Below are positions 1 to 11,088 of a stretch of DNA of 64,000 nt, piece after piece. Source of the stretch: Aquanectria penicillioides (lineage: Eukaryota; Ascomycota; Sordariomycetes; Hypocreales; Nectriaceae); NCBI GenBank assembly GCA_003415625.1, contig PYIU01000011.1:571001-635000 (forward strand), written 5' to 3'. The position numbers and the translations under genes were made by a program. Within the stretch, counting starts at the first letter, position 1; each line of letters begins with the position of its first letter. Below the pieces are notes generated by a model, which ran no database searches, had not been told where the DNA came from, and was given only the letters and a program-made list of their open reading frames with translations.

Positions 1-1430
1 TAGCTTTTAATAAAAAGGGATTTCCTTTTACTATTATTAATATTAATAATCTATTTAATTAATTATATTTTTAATACTTTATATATTAATACTAATAGCT
101 ATTAGGCTAGCTAAATTCTATTAAAGTTATATAAAATTAAAAGAAAATAATAAAGAAATTTATAGGTCTATATAAAGATTTAAGAACTTTACTAAAAATT
201 TAAAAGCTAATAGCTAAATACTATAATTATATAAAATAAATAAAAATAATTAATAAATAAAGTAAATATAAAGTAAATATTAAAGACTTAACTTTAGTTT
301 TTATTACTATAAATAATAGTCTTTCTTTTAATCTAAAGGCACTTATTATATATATAGATTATATAATAGATAGTACTTTTAAATAGTTAGCCTTTATATC
401 TCTTAAGTAAAGGTTAATAATCTATAAGTATATTTATACCTTAGGACCTATTATTATAGTAGTCTTAAGATATAAGTTAAGTAAAGTTTAATATACAATT
501 AATTATTACTTATAGCTAAGCTATTAATTTTAATGTAACTATAGAGCCTATATATATATCTTTTAGTATAATTATAAGATAAGTAATATAATAGTTCTAT
601 TATTAAGACTATTACTTTTAATACTATTTATAATAGAATAAATAAACTGTAATATTAATAGCTATATTTTTAGTAAAAAGACCTTTATAAACTATTTTTT
701 AAAGATAATACTATTAAATTAGCCTAAAAGAGTTAAATTATATTCTTAATTAAAGATTTTATTAAAAAACTATTATTCTTAAAGGTTTTAGCTAGTAAAG
801 ATTACAATTAGCTAAAGATAGCATTTAAATATACTTATATACTTAAGAATAAATACTTAAATAATTAAATTGCTCTTTATAATTATTAAATATTGCATAA
901 AAAAGCTATTTATTACTTTTCTAGCCTATATTTCCCTTTCTATAATGCTAGTTTTATTTATATTATAGATCTAGCTATAGCTAATACTCTTAATCTTAAT
1001 TTAGTTATTAAGGCAGCTATAAAAGGCCTTAAGCCTTTTTAGTATTATTATAAAAGTATAGGCAGCTTTAATAAACTATAATGCCTTTATTTTAATAACC
1101 TTATAGCATTAAATAAAGCAATTAACTTAATTATAATTAAAATAATTATTATTATTACTAAAGCTTAAAATTATTTAAGTAAAGCCATCAATCTAATGCC
1201 TTAAAGGCAGCTAGCTAGCTTTTTCTTTATTAATAATTTAATTAATAAAGTCTTTCTCTTAAACTAGCAATAGTCTTTATATTTCTTACTTTACTATATA
1301 AATATTAGTTACTTTAGAAAGTTAGTTTTATAAAGTACTTTAAGAGATCCTATACCGCTATATAGCCACTTAAATTAAGGTAGTTTTAGCGTTTTTAAGA
1401 GCCTTAGAAATTTAATATTTACAATCAGTA
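1..1430. repeat. AT-rich degenerate block, probably RIP-mutated transposon relic
   Basis: The stretch is extremely rich in A and T (mostly TTA, CTA and TAA words) with no open frame of useful length on either strand, and it gives way abruptly to balanced composition near 1430. Such blocks in ascomycete genomes are typically repeats mutated C-to-T by repeat-induced point mutation. The original element cannot be recognised. An AT-rich intergenic or centromere-proximal segment is the alternative. Confidence 0.7.
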
Positions 1431-1549
1431 GGCATTGTAGAGTATTTTGGTCAAAATTTAAGTTCAATACAATATAAATTGGCAATATTATAATCGAGTT
1501 CCTTTTAGGGGTAGTGATGCAATGAAGTCGATAACAATGTAGCGGATTT

Positions 1550-1607
1550 CAGGGGATGCCGGTGTTGTGGGGACCCACTCTAAATTATTACCTAAATTGT
1601 ATAGGGA
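1550..1607. repeat. dispersed repeat, copy A
   Basis: The 26 bases at 1560-1585 are identical to 16594-16619, and weaker similarity extends to both sides (about 60 bp in all). The shared part begins TGTTGTGGGG, so it could be the start of an LTR or another transposon end. Copy A lies beside the AT-rich block. Confidence 0.55.
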
Positions 1608-1659
1608 CTAAAGTACCTTTTATTTTGCAAATCAACGTCCCTTTTGCAAATCAATGGCC

Positions 1660-1688
1660 CCCCCGTGACTGAGAATCTGTCACGGGGG
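1660..1688. repeat. perfect 10-bp inverted repeat
   Basis: CCCCCGTGAC at 1660-1669 is followed after 9 bases by its exact reverse complement GTCACGGGGG at 1679-1688. It may be a transposon terminus or a palindromic protein-binding site. No gene starts close enough to assign a function. Confidence 0.5.
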
Positions 1689-3882
1689 AAAGGTCGGTTT
1701 AGAGATCCCCCCTAGTAGCATAAAAAGGGCCGGATTTCTTAAGTAATCACGTATAAAATCAAATGTCACCGAGCTTGTGAAAGAAAGGTAGCCGGCTTTG
1801 CGCGTGTCCTTGTCATCTGATGCGCTTCTAGCTTTGAAGACAGGATGTGCTCTTCTCTGAATCCGGATGTCTGGAACTTTTCGATCCTTCCCATTAATCA
1901 ACGGAACTCCAGCAGTTGTCAGCATTCAAGCAAACACAGTTCGTGGTGAACGCTGTAGGCTGGTTTGATGTGCATATTAACCTTGAGTAAACTTGACCTT
2001 TACCCTAAATCGAAGGTGATTATTCTCTACTGTTGATTTCAAAGCTGCCAAGTTGGTGAGAGCAATAGTCGATATTTGCTAATGGTCGTGCGAACCGCCC
2101 GTCTGATATCTCAACTTGATTGTATCTCAACTGCTTAGCGCCGATTGAGGAGAAAGTCACAGGACAAGCTGGTGCGTGGACTGGGCAGCCAAGATAGTTG
2201 GCCAAGAAAATTCCCAGAACTGAATGCGAAGAGTCGCTTGTCTCTGCGTTGAGGATCGGTATGTAGTCGAGTGCGAGTGAGGGACATCTGTCGAGACGAT
2301 CGAGTCAGCCTCAAGACCGCATTTTGGCCTCGCCCATCGGTTCAGATTCCTGTCATCAAGGCTGCATATGATGACTAGTAATATGGCTTGACTCTTCATT
2401 CCCATGCGAAAGAATAATGAATGGCACAGAGAGGAGCTGACACGTGATTCACGTCCCTGGGGCCGCGAGGCGGGGCACCCACAGTAGTCGGACCGATTAT
2501 TACGACACGTCATTGGCCAGTTTTGGCATACCGTTTGTTGAGGCGATCTCAATTTTATGTCTTGATTGAGATATTTTGAGTGGAGTAGATTCTCCGTATC
2601 CTTATTTGGTAGGCATTGCCCACGGGGAAGAATATCTAGTGCTTGCTGCGGTTGACGGGACCCGTGTCGTGCGAACCTTTTTGTCCCGACTAAGAGGATA
2701 TTCCCTTTGCCACATCTAAAACCCATATCTCGGCAACCTTTGACAAGCAATAGGGTTCATGGTGTGGCGACATGCTTGCACTGCGTTAGATATCTCCCAT
2801 AAAATACAATGGCGTTAGACATCCGTGCGAAACACCAGTTTCCAGGCCGTTACTCCATAGCTTCTAGGGGCAGATGCGTGCACTTATCAAGACAAGGGAA
2901 TGGGTGAATGAAGTGCAAGTTCCACATTCCCCAGAGCTCAAATGTCCGAGAGGCTAAGGCACCAGGAGCTGTTGACAGGTGGCTTCCTCCTCAGCCTTGC
3001 GCCAGCCTATGTGCCATTTTCCCTTTTTGGCCGGATTGTGCATAAATCTAGAACGACTCACTCAGTTGAGCCTCTACTGCTAGTGCTGCGGATCAGGTCC
3101 GGGCTCATCCTGGGCACGGTTCTCGCGGGACGTAGTCGTGGAGTGATAGGGGTAACAGGATATCATGGCAATAGGCATCAAGTTCGAGGACCTTTCCTCC
3201 CCTGCAACCATCATCTGTGCTTTCTCCTCATGCCACCAGAAGTTCCTCAAAATGTCAGCCACCGCGGGGCAAAGAACGGTGGTCTTCTCAACACGGGCCG
3301 TGGGTGGCATCACTTGACGTACGATGTCCGAGCACAACCCCAAGCCCTTCTATACACGACTCATCTTCCCGCGCTACGCGTGTCCTGTATCGCAAAAGGT
3401 GAGTCCCATGCTGCACCATCTCCACCTAAAGTGCTGTGTCAAGGAAATAGCTGTGTGGTCGGACGTGGAGCAACGGCGGCTAAATTTGAAGTGGCGGTCT
3501 TTAGCAGGCAGCGCTAAAACACCACGAAGCTCTCGTTGGCTGCGGTTCCCAAACTATACCGACAATGGAAAGCGCTCTGACTCGAGCCGCAAAACGCCAG
3601 GAACAAGAAACAGCCAATCGACAGTTGCGTTCGCCGCGGGACACAGACTCATGGGACATCCGGCACATCATTGACAGCTTTGACCAATGTAGCCGTGCTT
3701 TGCTGCAGATGTGGCCCTTCTGTACAAGAAGCTCCCCGGTCCCTGCGGCGATCGGCAATTCGTGTCGACCTCGTTGGCATCTCTCGGTATTTCTGCTCGA
3801 CCGTATCCGAATAACCTCGGAGGAGACCTGAACCTGATCACAGCCCGACCCGAGATCAGGTATCGAAGCAGTATACCTCGCT

Positions 3883-5270
3883 TTGACCTTTACAACACCG
3901 ACAGATACTCCACTCAATAGAATGGCGGTGGACAGCCGCGGGCAGCAAGTTGGGGGCGTTACTTATGCTTTGGTGATTGTCTCCTCAATTGCTACCTGTC
4001 TTCGAGTCTATTGTCGTGGTTGGGTGATCAAGTCCTTTGCGGCAGATGATTGGCTTGCAGTTATTGCACAGGTATGCATGTCTTGACACTCTAACACCAA
4101 CTCTTTGATTGTTAACACACGGCAGTTACTCTTTATTATTTTCTGCGCTTATGAGATTACCGGTGTTCATTATGGCACTGGACAACATCTTGCGAATATC
4201 CCTTCGGATCAAATCCCCGTCGCTATGCAGGTAACTACTAACTCAACTCCCCAAGGAAGCAATCATCTAACATTACCTAGATGTGGTGGACATGTGAACC
4301 TCTTTATGTCTTGACCAACATGGCCATCAAGGCCAGTATCGCAATCTTCTTGCTGCGAATTTGCGTTACCAGGACACACAAGATTATCATCTGGGTCGTC
4401 ACCATCGTCACCGAAGTTTACAGCTTGTTCTTCTTCCTGCTCTTCGTTCTTCAATGCCGACCCACCTCTCTGTTCTGGCTCCGATACACCAGCACCCCCC
4501 CGGATGGAAGTTGCTTGGATGCAACAATCATCTCCAATGCATTTTATGGCTACTCCGCCATTAGCTGCTGGACAGACTGGACGTACAGTATCCTTCCCAT
4601 CTTTTTGGTTTGGGACCTGCAGATGAATAGGAGAGTCAAGATTTCTGTTTGCTGCATCTTGGCTGCCGGTGCAATGTATGATTTTCCTTGATCACCATTA
4701 TACCGAGATGACTAACACTATAACAGTGCTTCGAGTGCCACCATTGTTCGATTCCCATATCTCCACACCCTCACCGACATCAACGACTTCCTTTACTCCA
4801 CCGCAGATGTTGCCATCTGGTCCACAGTCGAAACTGGTATTGGTATCACCACCTCGGGAGTAGCAACTCTTCGCCCACTCCTGCGAACCTTCTTCGGCGG
4901 CTCCTCCGCACAGGGCGACGGCACCTCGGCTCGAGAATGGCACAGGACTGGCAGCTCCCACGCCAAGGGAGGATACCTCCGCAGTGGCGGCCGAAGCGGT
5001 GCCGACCAGTTCGAGCTCCACGAGAATTCTGGGAAGCGCATTGGAGTCACAACCATCATCGACCACGGCGTCGATGGCGAGCTTGAGTCCGGCAAGTACA
5101 AGACCACCGACGGCGCATCCGAGGGCTCCGATTCCGGGGCTGGGGCGGACGACTGGAACAGCAGCCAGTCAAACCTCGCCAACACAAATCGCCAACCGCA
5201 AACCGGCCAGGGATGGAATATCACGGTGAAGAAGTCGGTGGTCCAGACCAGTCGGGTTGAGCCCCTGTGA
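3883..5270 (+). CDS. fungal rhodopsin-domain (PTH11-related) integral membrane protein
   Basis: Four exons join cleanly: 3883-4071, 4126-4230, 4281-4675 and 4727-5270, giving about 410 residues (397 if the second ATG at 3922 is used). Successive hydrophobic segments and the conserved AADDW near the end of the first helix, followed by W-W-T-C-E and the R-F-P-Y-L segment, fit the fungal seven-helix rhodopsin-like domain (Pfam Rhodopsin_fungal, seen in PTH11-like and SAT4-like proteins). The last 130 residues are a hydrophilic Gly/Ser/Asp-rich cytoplasmic tail. Family members are plasma-membrane proteins of mostly unknown ligand; some are thought to be surface sensors. All introns are 50-54 nt with GT and AG ends. 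It points toward the minus-strand reductase gene downstream, so the two converge. The function is family-level only. Confidence 0.85.
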
Positions 5271-5513
5271 ATGGAATTGGTCCGCCACTAAGGATGGCTA
5301 TGCATGAATGAAATATTCGCATATAATGACACGGATGAATGGAAAAGTCTACTAATGGAGCATGGAATGATCATACTGGACTAAGAGTCTAGTCAGAACA
5401 CGAGAGCATTGTCATGGCAAGATATCATAAAGTTTGGTTTATATATTAGGAGTAATGTACTATATACACGCGCCAGTCGCTTCTCCTCACTTCTTCCAAT
5501 TCTCATAAAATCA

Positions 5514-7082
5514 TTAATTCAGCATTTTCTTGCCAGCAGTTCCTAAAGGTGCGTTTTCATTATACTTCCATTGGGCGTACCGGTGGAGATTGAGGTCTCC
5601 AGACCGATAGGCTAGCCACATGCCGTAAAGGCCGCCCACTGGCCACTTGGTGACCAAGGACTGCACCCACTCCTTGTTGGATTGCTTTTCGAGTTTGACA
5701 TCAACCTTGACCTTGTCGTATACCGTTGGCAAAGTTGTAGCAGAGTACTTTTCGCGCAGGCCCTCGTACCACGGCCGGTCGTAGACTTTCCAAAACTCGT
5801 CTTCGGAATAGTACGTGTGTGCGTAGAGCCACTTGCGTCCTCCGAGGTTTGCAAGCTGCCGTTCCATTTCTCGGTTCTTCTCGATGAATAAGGCTTTGTC
5901 CTGGGGCCCCCAACCCCAGACACCAATGTTGAGCATTGGCCTGGACATGGCCCCGGGGGAGGTGCCACTAGAGTCATCTACCAAGAGGTCGTTTGTGTCT
6001 CTGGTAACAGGATGAAAAGTTGGCGTGGGATTCTCCTTGAGTGGGCATAGCCACAGCGGCCAAATTTCCAGGTCTTCCGCAACCCAATCAATAAAGGTCT
6101 CTGCAGTGTCGTACGGTAGGCCGAGATCCTGAACGACGAATTGAGAAGAGATGCCACTGGCGTGAAGAGCATGGTACAGCATGCGCGTGTGAGAGAAATC
6201 ATCGAGCAGCCACCGGAAGAATCCATTGAAAGGAATGTACTTGAAATAGGCATAACCCTGTCGTCCAACCCAAAAACCAGCCCTGTCGTAGCGGAACAAA
6301 TATTCACCAAGAGGAATGTACTCTATCATCACGGAGGAGGTCTCTTGAGTCTTTTCCTGCACATACATGTAAAACCAGGGATCACTGGCCTTGCTGAAAG
6401 TCCGGGGTTGGCAATCCAAAGGAATTTCATTGGTCAGTTCGCCTGTGACGATAACGCCGTGCTCTTTCGAAAAGAGAATGCCGTCAACGTAGTCATTTTC
6501 AGGGATCTTGGTCTCGGCCTGAACCCGCTCAATTGCCTCTGAAACACTGTTGGTGCGGCGGTATGTAGTTTTTACGTACTTTCTAGCCTCGACAAGCCGC
6601 AGCTCCATGAGTGTCGTGATACCCAGAGTTCCCGCAGCCCCGGCAGCGCCGTGGAACAGGTCAGGGTGTTCGGTGCTCGACGCTTTCACAACGTCACCAT
6701 TGCCTAAAATCATTTCGACGTAGTTGATTGTGTTGTTGAAGAAGCCATATCGGAACGAGCTGCTTTCTCCCGACGTTCCTGCGAAGCCACCTCCCGCGGT
6801 GATGCCTGGGAACTCCATGACGACTGGGGGAACGAGGCCATATCTCAGGGTGGCCTCGACGAGCCGGTCCATTGGCACATTGGGCTCCACTAGAGCTGTG
6901 TGGGTGGTTGTGTTGACGGACACGACATTGGATAGTTCACTAATGTCGACAACGTTGTTCTTCCCGGGCCGAGGACGGGTGCTATTGGTAGAGCCATGGA
7001 AGACGCGATAAGATTGTCCGCGTTCGAAAAATCCCCTCACGGAGCTGGCAATCCGTTTCACTGCTTCCTCGTGGGAGTCCAT
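5514..7082 (-). CDS. delta(24)-sterol reductase-like FAD protein (DHCR24 family)
   Basis: A single uninterrupted frame encodes 522 residues, the usual size for this family. The N-terminal half is a PCMH-type FAD-binding domain: VVDISELSNVVSV, then VEPNVPMDRLVEATLRYGL, then the GITAGGGFAGTSGESSS loop and the GAAGTLGI segment. The C-terminal half carries family-typical stretches such as FVVQDLGLP, IWPLWLCPL, EFWKVYDRPWYEGLREKY and TVYDKVKVDV. Animal and plant homologues (DHCR24/DWF1) reduce the side-chain C24 double bond of sterols in the endoplasmic reticulum. In fungi ergosterol synthesis uses Erg4 at C24(28), so this enzyme is an addition to the core pathway. The next gene upstream on the same strand is a DHCR7-type sterol reductase, which supports a sterol role. 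No N-terminal membrane helix is obvious, unlike in human DHCR24. Confidence 0.87.
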   Translation of the reverse strand: MDSHEEAVKRIASSVRGFFERGQSYRVFHGSTNSTRPRPGKNNVVDISELSNVVSVNTTTHTALVEPNVPMDRLVEATLRYGLVPPVVMEFPGITAGGGFAGTSGESSSFRYGFFNNTINYVEMILGNGDVVKASSTEHPDLFHGAAGAAGTLGITTLMELRLVEARKYVKTTYRRTNSVSEAIERVQAETKIPENDYVDGILFSKEHGVIVTGELTNEIPLDCQPRTFSKASDPWFYMYVQEKTQETSSVMIEYIPLGEYLFRYDRAGFWVGRQGYAYFKYIPFNGFFRWLLDDFSHTRMLYHALHASGISSQFVVQDLGLPYDTAETFIDWVAEDLEIWPLWLCPLKENPTPTFHPVTRDTNDLLVDDSSGTSPGAMSRPMLNIGVWGWGPQDKALFIEKNREMERQLANLGGRKWLYAHTYYSEDEFWKVYDRPWYEGLREKYSATTLPTVYDKVKVDVKLEKQSNKEWVQSLVTKWPVGGLYGMWLAYRSGDLNLHRYAQWKYNENAPLGTAGKKMLN

Positions 7083-8195
7083 ATTGGGCCGTGGTTGGGG
7101 AGGAGTCAGAGAACAGACGCAAGGAGCAGGAAGATTTTGGGGGTGTCATATTTTTTTTTCCCGCGGCGTGGCTCGCAAGACTAGTTTATGAAGAGACGCA
7201 GACTGCTAAGACAGCCACGCAAGTGCTACTGCACCGTCAACTCGGGGGCTTCACTTGCGAAATGGCATTACTTGCTGTTTCATAGGTCCTTTTTGCTGTG
7301 CCCTAGTGTGACGTTCTCGGCCACCAGGCTAATCAAGCCAAACCATATTTGGACGGGGAAGACGGCACAGGCGACACAAGCAGCGCCACATTTCGACTAC
7401 GCAGCACGTATTGGCGCCTGTCTTTTCCCGTTTCAATCTGGGGAGCTTCAGGTCCGGCGGTGAGTTGGGCTGGAGCTTGCTGCATGGCGCACGTTAACTG
7501 TCGAGCTCCCCTGTAATGGGCTGCAGTAGTTTCACGCCGACCGACGCCCAGCTGGGACGAGGGGTGATACTTGCCAGAGATGTACTCTACCGCCGAGATA
7601 ACGGAGCCAGGGCGACCGCAGGTCTCAGCTTGTGTGGCGCGTTAGTATTCGTCCTCTCAGGGCTGCGAGGCGCCTGGCCCGGCATGATGAGACATGCTGG
7701 ACGGAACAGGTCAGGCATTCGCTGAAGCTTCACAGAGGCACAGCCAGGAATCCTCGCACAGAGGACACAACCCGATTTTCTAAGCGTGGAACCTGCCGTG
7801 CTCACTTCTCCATGGCATGTCTCAGCCCCACCGCCCAGCCGACGTTGTACTGGCCTTGAAAAGAGTAAAAGATCACTGTCTCGACTCTCGCAGTCGTGGA
7901 CTCGTGCCCTAAGTTGATCATTGCCAAGCTTTCCGAGCCCACGGAGAGACGCCGAGCCAAATAAGCTTACAAGGTGGCCACAATATGTTGAACGTGATTT
8001 CGAACGTCGAGATATTTGTCATGTACACAACGGTTATTCTGTGCGTCTATTTTATCATCTGAGCCCATAATAGTAGCTCTTGGTGGCCGCTACCACCACA
8101 AGTGGTGACCTATTAGAACCACCATTCACACCTGAACATGGACTAGCCATCCATAGTAACTCTACGTCTGCGATTCCTCATCTTCCCACCCAACC
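7083..8195. other. intergenic region between the two sterol reductase genes
   Basis: It should contain the promoter of the DHCR24-like gene and the 3' end of the DHCR7-like gene, both on the minus strand. Open frames here overlap each other on both strands and show no domain. No clear TATA box or regulator motif was recognised. Confidence 0.5.
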
Positions 8196-9796
8196 TCACC
8201 AGATACCTGGTACAAATCGCCAGCGGACTCGCTCACAATATCTGGTCCATGCCTCGCCGTATTTTGCCGAACAGCGTTGCTCATCCCGTATGCACCGGTG
8301 AACAAGCAGCATCGTCATCCAGATGAGATAGTTCCACACCAGAACTTTGCTCGTGCCACACAAGGCACACATGCTAAAGCTCATGAACAAATCGCCGACA
8401 TAGTTGGCATGTCGCGAAAATCCCCACCAACCACTGCATAGCAAGATGCTCTTGTGCTCCTTGCCGTCCGAGGTGGTGTAAGTTGCCAAGATGTACTCGG
8501 CTGGCTTGCCCCAGATTTGACACTGTCCACCCGTGCGACGGACCTTGTCCTTTTGGTTGTTAACTGAGCGGAACAAAGCATACCCAAGCAGCCCAACGGT
8601 AAAGAGAACGCCCGAGGTCACGTTAGAGTGCGACGTGGGGTACAATCCAAGATATTGGGCCTGGATGGTGTATGTCGTAGGGAGGAAGCAGAAACAACCC
8701 CAAGCCAGATAGAATCCGTAGTGGTCGTGCGCAATGTCTATAGTGCGCAGGTACCAGGACTCATTGACGAAGAAGTCGATGACGTATATGGTTTGGAGAA
8801 CCGTAATAAGCACAAGGGATGGTTCAACATAGCCCTGGTTCTGATACTGGTACGCCATGTTCGAGATGTCTCTGCCTTTGCGTTAGTGGCTAATGAGCGG
8901 CGACTTGGGTTGTACGTACATCAAAGTCCAGGCGATTATTCCAGGCCTTCCATTGCTAAACAGCTTAAAGTCGAATGTTTCGCCAAACCTGGGGTTGAGC
9001 TCAATGCCCATGTAGAAATCAAAGATGGCGGACCCTGCGTTGATCAGCTGTCGACGAACCACCATTGACGTGAACATAACATACCGCTAAACTTTCGGTC
9101 CTCAGGATGGCTAGGCGCCACATACGCCTTTACATATGCAACTAGAGAGACAACAAAGCCAGAAACGTTCATTGCCGCAAATAGACTACTCCAGTTTCTA
9201 GGGATGAAGCCGGGGTCCAGGAGCCCAGCCAGGCATAGGACTACGTAAAGAACATGGGTAATCACCCAGGCCAATAGCCCATTTGTTCGATAGGAGAGCA
9301 GATGGCCGGCTGGAGTCCGCTGGCCAGTATTTACTGGCCCGGGCAAGTGTTTGAAAAGCACCGCCTGGAAAGCAACCCACAGGGTAACGGCCAGTGCCCC
9401 TTTGGGAGTAATATGAGGCCAGTAGGTGCTAAATATTGCCCAGACACCCTCGCGGTAGCAGGCGGATCCAAACTTGGCCCAGGAGCCGTCGAATTCAGCG
9501 AGCGTGATGTAGACGCTGACGGATGATATCACGGCCAAGAACCCTGGTGAGGCGCCGATGAGATTTCGGAGCCAGGATCGGCGAATGCTGGAGCGGCCCC
9601 ATGTGGTCGAGTTTGAGACAGGCGGCGCAGCGGCACTAGAAGCGGGCCAAGCTTTTCGATACTGTTTTCTCCGCGTAGCGACGGAAGGGGAGGTGTTGAA
9701 TCCATGGCTTGCATCGCAATGTGGTCTCCCATGTTTTAGCCCTGCAAACACGCTTCCTTTTGGCTTGCAAAGGATGAGGAGCCCGCCGCACCTCAT
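8196..9796 (-). CDS. delta(7)-sterol reductase-like protein (DHCR7; ERG4/ERG24 family)
   Basis: Three exons on the minus strand (9796-9085, 9034-8920, 8871-8196) give about 500 residues. Homology to 7-dehydrocholesterol reductase is clear from [19 protein letters not shown], the short exon with [20 protein letters not shown] and [10 protein letters not shown], and the C-terminal sterol-reductase signature [14 protein letters not shown] and [13 protein letters not shown]. Several membrane helices are visible. The family reduces the C7-C8 double bond of sterols with NADPH in the endoplasmic reticulum. Ergosterol keeps that bond, so this is not a core ergosterol enzyme. The first exon start is uncertain: 9796 is the only in-frame Met, but an attractive Met start at 9705 lies one frame away. 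The gene is divergent from the ABCG transporter and lies just upstream of the DHCR24-like gene on the same strand. Confidence 0.85.
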
Positions 9797-11088
9797 CGAC
9801 GAATTAGGGATTGGGTTTGTCCACTGTTATCTATCATGTTCCAAAGAAGCCGCCAACTTGGCGATTTAGTGCGATTAGCGGTGAGGCTGACACTGGTTTT
9901 GAAACTCTTGAAAAGGAGAGCATGTGGTTGGCCTGCTGGGCAGCGCTTGAATTGCCGGGTGTGAGAGAAACAGTGAGACTGCCGCTAGCAAAGCAAGTCT
10001 GGATAAGCAAACTCTGCTGTACAACCAAAACAGGTACCCCTCGTTTTCTTATCACGCATGTCGTTTCCGCAGCCTATATAGCTCGCTTCCTGCATGTGCC
10101 CTGCCACGCTCAGCCCTGGTGTTGACTTGGGCGAATCGGGATACCTGGTTGTGGTGATTGTGGCTGGCTTAAACGCCATGATCCGAATATTGGACCACAG
10201 CGTCCTGGACTGCAAAGGGATGAACACGAAAATTCAAGGCCGGGGAAAAGGAGGGATTGCTCAAGGGCAGCTCAGCCATGCCTAAAGTGGCAATATGCAA
10301 GTCTGATTTTGCTTATTCTTGGCCATGGGATTCGCCGCGAAGCCACGTCCCCGGTTTTCGCTCTGAAGTGTCTCACCTTCAACTCTCCCTCGGTGCCCTC
10401 CATTCCCATTCTGGATGTACTGAGGATTAGAATCTGTAGGACAGAGTGCAGTAGGAAACAGCACAGAGGAGGAATGCTGAGCGGTAATGCATGCTTTCCC
10501 AGCACTGCAGAACTACATATCCAATCAGGAGATTCAACCAGGAGAGGATGTCGAGGCAATTGTTCTAAACCCGATGCCCTACCACGGCACGACCCTGCAA
10601 TTGAGACACGGCATCATATCTCATAGCTGTGGAAATTTAATCAAGTGAACGGTTTCACAGGGCTCATGTCATGCCCAACTGGCTGACCCCGGCCTGTCAC
10701 TAGTTGAGTCATGGACTCCAACAGGGCTGAAGCGCCGCCAATCGGCATTCGCGCGAGGATGTGAAGCTATCTATCGTGGCGATCGATAATGGACGGTTAG
10801 CGCGCCACCAGTAACCGGAGACGTTTAGATCCAACCGTCCAGGGGCCTATAGTCGGTAGCCCGTGAGGCTCTAGTCCTCCTCAATCATTTCCTGACTGGC
10901 CGCCGGCAAGTAAGCAGCGCAGTCCACAACCAGGCCAACACGACCCGGCAGTTTGGGTCGCTTCAAGCATCGTAGAAATGGCTCGGTTCAGCCCTTCACC
11001 CGAACTCGGATTTCGTTGACATCTCGACCTCTCGGGACGTGCGGGCGGTTGCAGCGACGACGGATCGGATGCCTTTCGCCTCTCCACC
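9797..11088. promoter_or_regulatory. shared divergent promoter region of the DHCR7-like and ABCG genes
   Basis: About 1.3 kb separates two genes that point away from each other, so both promoters must lie here. No consensus sterol-regulatory element was recognised by eye. Small open frames on both strands look incidental. Joint control of the two genes is an inference from the geometry alone. Confidence 0.5.

Larger units (their letters stand above)
1431..3882. other. gene-free stretch
   Basis: No convincing gene is seen. It holds a dispersed-repeat copy near 1550-1607, a 20-bp near-tandem repeat (TTTTGCAAATCAA twice at 1622-1660) and a perfect stem-loop at 1660-1688. Open frames on both strands (for example 2942-3517 plus and 2157-2750 minus) lack recognisable domains. 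A short frame from 3324 to 3399 ends at a good donor (AAG|GTGAGT) and could be a first exon, but nothing joins it. Confidence 0.5.

Noticed and set aside
2157..2750. 197-residue minus-strand open frame
   Set aside because: No domain, no signal, no splice logic, and composition like the surrounding non-coding DNA.
2942..3517. 191-residue plus-strand open frame
   Set aside because: Overlaps several other frames on both strands and has no recognisable motif.
5714..5720. TCGTATA, the core of the yeast Upc2 binding motif
   Set aside because: It lies inside the DHCR24-like coding sequence, where a chance heptamer is expected.
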